Origin: Acanthaster planci
Taxonomy: Eukaryota; Echinodermata; Asteroidea; Valvatida; Acanthasteridae
DNA: 63,486 nt
Reading direction: 5' to 3'
NCBI RefSeq assembly: GCF_001949145.1
Contig: NW_019091688.1
Coordinates: 76,157-139,642 of the forward strand
The position numbers and the translations under genes were made by a program. Positions 60,061 through 63,486 of this stretch are shown piece after piece. Positions within the stretch are counted from its first letter, which is position 1. Each line of letters starts with the position of its first letter. The notes beneath the pieces were generated by a model that was given only the letters and a program-made list of their open reading frames with translations, searched no databases and had not been told where the DNA came from.

Positions 60061-61941
60061 CCAACCTGAAATTATGCCTATCAGGCTCGTCTCAATATAA
60101 AAAAAGTCTACATAAAAACACCTTTGCCACATAAGGTGCATTGCATGCTTGCCATACATAAGTTGATTTTTTTAATTCCAAATTAATAGATCTAAAAATT
60201 TTTTTTGCTGACAGCAACCGGATTGAACAGATGGCTGGATCAGATGTGGTTTCTACAGATTTGTCTGATTCTAAACAGTCTTACTTAGCTGATCATAATT
60301 AATGGCTCTCAGCTCAGGAACAGTTTTGATCTTAGATCAGACATTAATCTGGCCTAGACTATAAATTGGTGAGTTTGAAATAATTGTTAATTGTGAAAAG
60401 CCATGGTCATAATCCCAAGATTTAAGTCATTTTACATTTGTGCATTCACATGTACTTGCATTTTTATACGAGAACTATAGAGAATTTGGTTCACCTAATT
60501 AGTTTTAGATGTAATTATGTATCTAATCCATGATCTCAAAATCCTTTGAATATGTTACAAAATACCTTTGAGGAAAACATAAATATGTGAAAGAGCCTGG
60601 AATGTATTAGAACACAGATGAAAATTGGATTACAGGAAAATACCTTTTTAAATTTGAATTTTACAAAATCTCTATTTTGTTCAAGTACAGTTTGAAAGAC
60701 TAAATCACCGAGACTCACATGGCTTGGATCTTATACACAATAAACCAATCGGAAATGAGATGATCTGGGAAAAATATGGCAAGCTTTCCAAACAACAACA
60801 AACAAAAATAAACTGTGTGGTGTGTTAAAATGCCTTAACATCACATATCTGTCCAATTGTGGCAATCAGAGTGATTCTGCTGTAATAGTTTTTTAATCCC
60901 CCAAAAGATGAGATACTCCTGCACATGGAATATCTGAATTGTTTTATGTTGATTTATTTCCAGAACTTTGATGAAGTTTGATATACTCCAGCTCTTGGGT
61001 AATGTGATAAATAAAATAAGGTACAAAACTGTACTTCTGGATATGTAATCTCCTGGTAACTAGTGAACCAGAAGATGGAAGAATAGTACACATTGTATTG
61101 TACTATTTCAGCAGCGTATCGCTAACCAGTGGGTCTGACATTTATGAAATGTGCACTGTTATCTGCACTTTAAAGCTTCAATGAGCAGCTGGCAGTGAAG
61201 GTACAATTTGAGCTGTAGCAGCGTGAGATTTTTTTTTTATTATTTTTTTTTTAAATGGATTTAACCATTTGGATTTTTGTTGTTAATTAATCCTCAAAGG
61301 CATGATGTTTCTGAGCCCAAGAGAAGCACATACATGTATACTTGTATCGCTACAAGCACATTGGCCAGCTAGGGGAAAGTACATCAACTTGTTATTGATG
61401 TGTTGAAGTAAATCACCAAATTCTGAAGAAATGAAACACAACAATGATGACCAGGTTGTCTGTATTTGGCATTTACTTTTTATGAACCCTGAAATGATTG
61501 ATGTTTCAGACCCAAATGGAAACGGATTTGATGTTTGAATCTCCCAATCTCCATGAGCATGTAGACTACCCTGTTGTAAATTATTGACTGTTGCCTCACT
61601 GGAGATGCATAAGGGTCAGAAAGGTTCAATGCATTCATAAACAAATCAGCAAAGTTTAATATAGAGGCAGTGGGATTTGTATGGGGTTAATCCCTAGTCT
61701 TACGGCCGAATACGTAGCAGCAAGGTCTTATCGAAAGACCTGGCTCTGGACAAACATTGACACTCTGTGTCAGATGTTCCTGTATGTCAGTCACACAGTC
61801 TGCTGACCAATCACACGTAAGATGTTACTGTGGAGGGTGCGCGATTGACCAGTCAGAGCAGTGGAGTGATACACTGTGGGTCCAATCATCGGCCAGTGGT
61901 GTCACTAGCACGCACTGGGATTGGACGGGCGTCCCCCTCAT

Positions 61942-61988
61942 GTCACTCAAAAGGCCAGATGTTAGTGGAGGGGGCCTTTTGAGGTGAC
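61942..61988. repeat. Hairpin, 15-bp arms
   Basis: GTCACTCAAAAGGCC and GGCCTTTTGAGGTGAC are complementary except for one extra base, with a 16-base spacer. Just upstream, CCAAT/ATTGG words occur several times (61803, 61882, 61914), the only such cluster outside the histone region. No gene start was identified after it. Confidence 0.5.
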
Positions 61989-62134
61989 TTGGTAGGGAAC
62001 ATGTTGGTGGCCAAGAACGGCTGTGGAGGCAAACGTGAGCAAACGGGTTGAGCGGACCCTGGGAGCAAAAATGAGCATTGACCAGTGAACAGCCAAAAAC
62101 TGCTGATGGTATTTATTCAGATGCTGTTCACTGT

Positions 62135-62492
62135 AACTGTGGATGTTACAACAGTTTTGGATGGAGGAAATCAAAGAATAAACAGCAAACTGCTGATGTT
62201 ACTGCAGTTTTGTAACTGAAGATGGAATTTCAGTCGCTGTTTGTGAGAAACTGTTGATGTCATTTACAGTTTCAAATGGAAGAAAATCTGCATTAACAGC
62301 ACAGGAGCTGCATGTTGATGGTATCACAGCTAGTAAACTGCTGGTGGAATTGCAGTTGTAAAGATGGAAATTGAGTTGCTGTTAATGCTCATGTAACTGT
62401 TGGTGTTATTACAGTTGAGAGAAGGATGGCAGTCAGTAATGGACATTATAAGTAAACAGCAAGACAGCCAACTGCAGGTGGAATTGCAGTTG
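62135..62492. repeat. Array of short hairpins with related loops and differing paired stems
   Basis: Successive inverted repeats about 20-27 bases long are spaced irregularly. They lie at 62135-62156 (AACTGT/ACAGTT), 62188-62209 (AACTGC/GCAGTT), 62215-62234 (ACTGAA/TTCAGT), 62247-62273 (GAAACTGT/ACAGTTTC), 62306-62331 (AGCTG/CAGCT), 62336-62357 (AACTGC/GCAGTT), 62395-62416 (AACTGT/ACAGTT) and 62469-62492 (CAACTGC/GCAGTTG). Most loops are about 8-11 bases and follow the pattern (T)GATGGAATT or (T)GRTGTTATT. Spacers repeat GTTGCTGTTWNTG. More units appear at 63419-63471, at the window edge. Confidence 0.65.
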
Positions 62493-62721
62493 ACTAATGA
62501 TGGAATTTCTGTTGCTGTTTCCAGTTAACTGTTAGCTGGAGAAACAGTAGAATGCCCATACAAGGGAATGTTGACACTCTGAACCCTAAGAAAACAACTG
62601 TAGAAAGAGATCTGAAAGATATCCTTGAAAGATCTCTTATGCTGCAGGTCTGTCTTAGGGTGTTTTCTGTCGCAGGACTAATGCATGCTTGCCAAAGGAG
62701 ATCGTTTAGGCTAGACTGGTC

Positions 62722-63279
62722 ATGGAGAAGCCTGGTGATATGGACCAGAAATACAAACTTGTTGGTGGTATGCTCATAAAAACAAAACAATGTCAGCCTT
62801 CCAGGCTAGAAGATGGAACACCAACCTGGAAGATTGATGGTGCTATTGACATGTGTTTTGATTCTCATGAACATTACAAGTCAACTGATGTTACACAATT
62901 TTGTTTCGCTGTGTTGAGGACACGCATTAGATCTTGGATGCTTGATGCTCTCTGAAAGCAAGCAGAGTATCGCCGTGATGACACTTTCTGTACATTTAGG
63001 ATTGATGAACTATCCTGGATTGTCAATATCGTAATGATGGTATAAATTAAGGTTCATGTACACCCCTCAGAAGGATGTTGATCCAAAATACCACAGATGT
63101 TTTACAGGTTTGAGAATACCAAGTTTCCTTTTGAGGGCAGAGATGGTGTTAGGTACATAAAGCCCTACGATATCTTCCAAGAAATCAGAAATGCACAAAA
63201 GGCACAACTCTTGCAGACTTTAAAGATGGAACTATATAAGGAGCAAGTCACTACATGCACAGTTGGCATTGTGCTGTGA
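62722..63279 (+). pseudogene. Broken open frame of unknown origin between hairpin arrays
   Basis: From 62722 a frame reads MEKPGDMDQKYKLVGGML and continues to a TGA at 62953-62955. The same frame is open again afterwards (KQAEYRRDDTFCTFRIDELS) to 63045. A second frame from 63097 (MFYRFENTKFPFEGRDGV ... VTTCTVGIVL) ends at 63279. Composition looks protein-like, and the pieces are interrupted by a stop and a frame change. This suggests a decayed transposon or gene fragment, or exons of a gene continuing past the window. I do not recognise any domain. Confidence 0.3.
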
Positions 63280-63418
63280 GTGACCTTAGCCCTCAACATT
63301 TGTACATACTAATAATTTCTGGTCACACCTGGTGATGGATAAACTTTCTACCCTACCCCAAGACTACGGCACTGACAAGCAAACAGCTCTAAACTGCAGA
63401 TGGTACTAGTGACATATT

Positions 63419-63471
63419 ACACTACTGATGGAATTAGAGTGTTCTGATGGTAACTGAAGATGGAATTCAGT
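63419..63471. repeat. Hairpin units continuing at the right edge
   Basis: ACACT/AGTGT at 63419-63442 and ACTGA/TCAGT at 63453-63471 enclose the loop words TGATGGAATT and AGATGGAAT, as in the array at 62135-62492. The array therefore flanks the broken frame on both sides and probably continues beyond the window. Confidence 0.55.
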
Positions 63472-63486
63472 GGCTGTTTGCTTCGA

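Larger units (their letters stand above)
55713..61740. other. Non-genic, AT-rich, repeat-bearing stretch
   Basis: No exon with splice support or recognisable protein was found. Contents noted separately are a 20-bp GC palindrome (56658-56677), a second copy of the CCCCACAGT element (57754-57826) and an inverted-repeat/tandem element (59740-60060). There are also a (TTTA)n run near 59541-59562 and G/C homopolymers at about 58387. Confidence 0.45.

Overview
The window is nuclear DNA from an animal, with spliced genes whose introns run from about 0.1 to 6 kb. Two intronless, replication-type histone genes with 3' stem-loops and clear orthologues of RNF20/40 (Bre1), NSRP1 and SMG6 rule out bacteria, plants and fungi. 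The dense tRNA-derived SINEs, piggyBac-like and pogo-like miniature elements, and an AT-leaning composition fit a marine invertebrate. A deuterostome (echinoderm, hemichordate or amphioxus grade) is my best guess, but the sequence does not prove it. All gene models were built by hand from splice sites and reading-frame phase. No alignment or database search was run.

Layout. (1) 1-2678, minus: 5' part of an RNF20/RNF40-like H2B ubiquitin ligase, which runs off the left edge. (2) 3451-16062, plus: a complete 16-exon gene for a 502-residue VPS9-domain protein. It resembles the N-terminal half of VARP/ANKRD27 but has no ankyrin repeats. It is divergent from the RNF20-like gene and has a long 3' UTR region. 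(3) 18674-29746, minus: complete 7-exon NSRP1, convergent with gene 2. Its 5.4 kb fourth intron holds a candidate nested gene for a Myb/SANT-like protein (22985-24354) and a GATATC-rich mobile element. (4) 30135-30756, plus: a two-exon gene for an 82-residue secreted/membrane micropeptide, divergent from NSRP1. (5) 32087-32398 (minus) and 33520-33930 (plus): a divergent H4/H3 pair. (6) 37391-55.7 kb, minus: complete SMG6 (20 exons, 1717 residues). It has an exon-junction-complex binding motif at the N-terminus, a 14-3-3-like/helical region and a PIN nuclease domain with all three catalytic aspartates. (7) 55.7-63.5 kb: mostly non-genic. Near the right end is an array of short hairpins with related loops and differing but paired stems, and a broken open frame of unknown origin.

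Functional view. Most recognised genes act in core gene expression: histone H2B ubiquitylation (RNF20), splicing (NSRP1), nucleosomes (H3/H4) and nonsense-mediated decay (SMG6). The VPS9 protein would act in Rab5/Rab21-family endosomal traffic. I see no operon, trans-splicing cluster, CRISPR array or prokaryotic feature.

Mobile DNA is the other main content. It includes four tRNA-derived SINEs (one with clean 12-bp target duplications), two TTAA piggyBac-type MITEs about 36 kb apart in opposite orientation, two pogo-type elements with TA duplications, several foldback elements, and a local family repeated three times in SMG6 introns.
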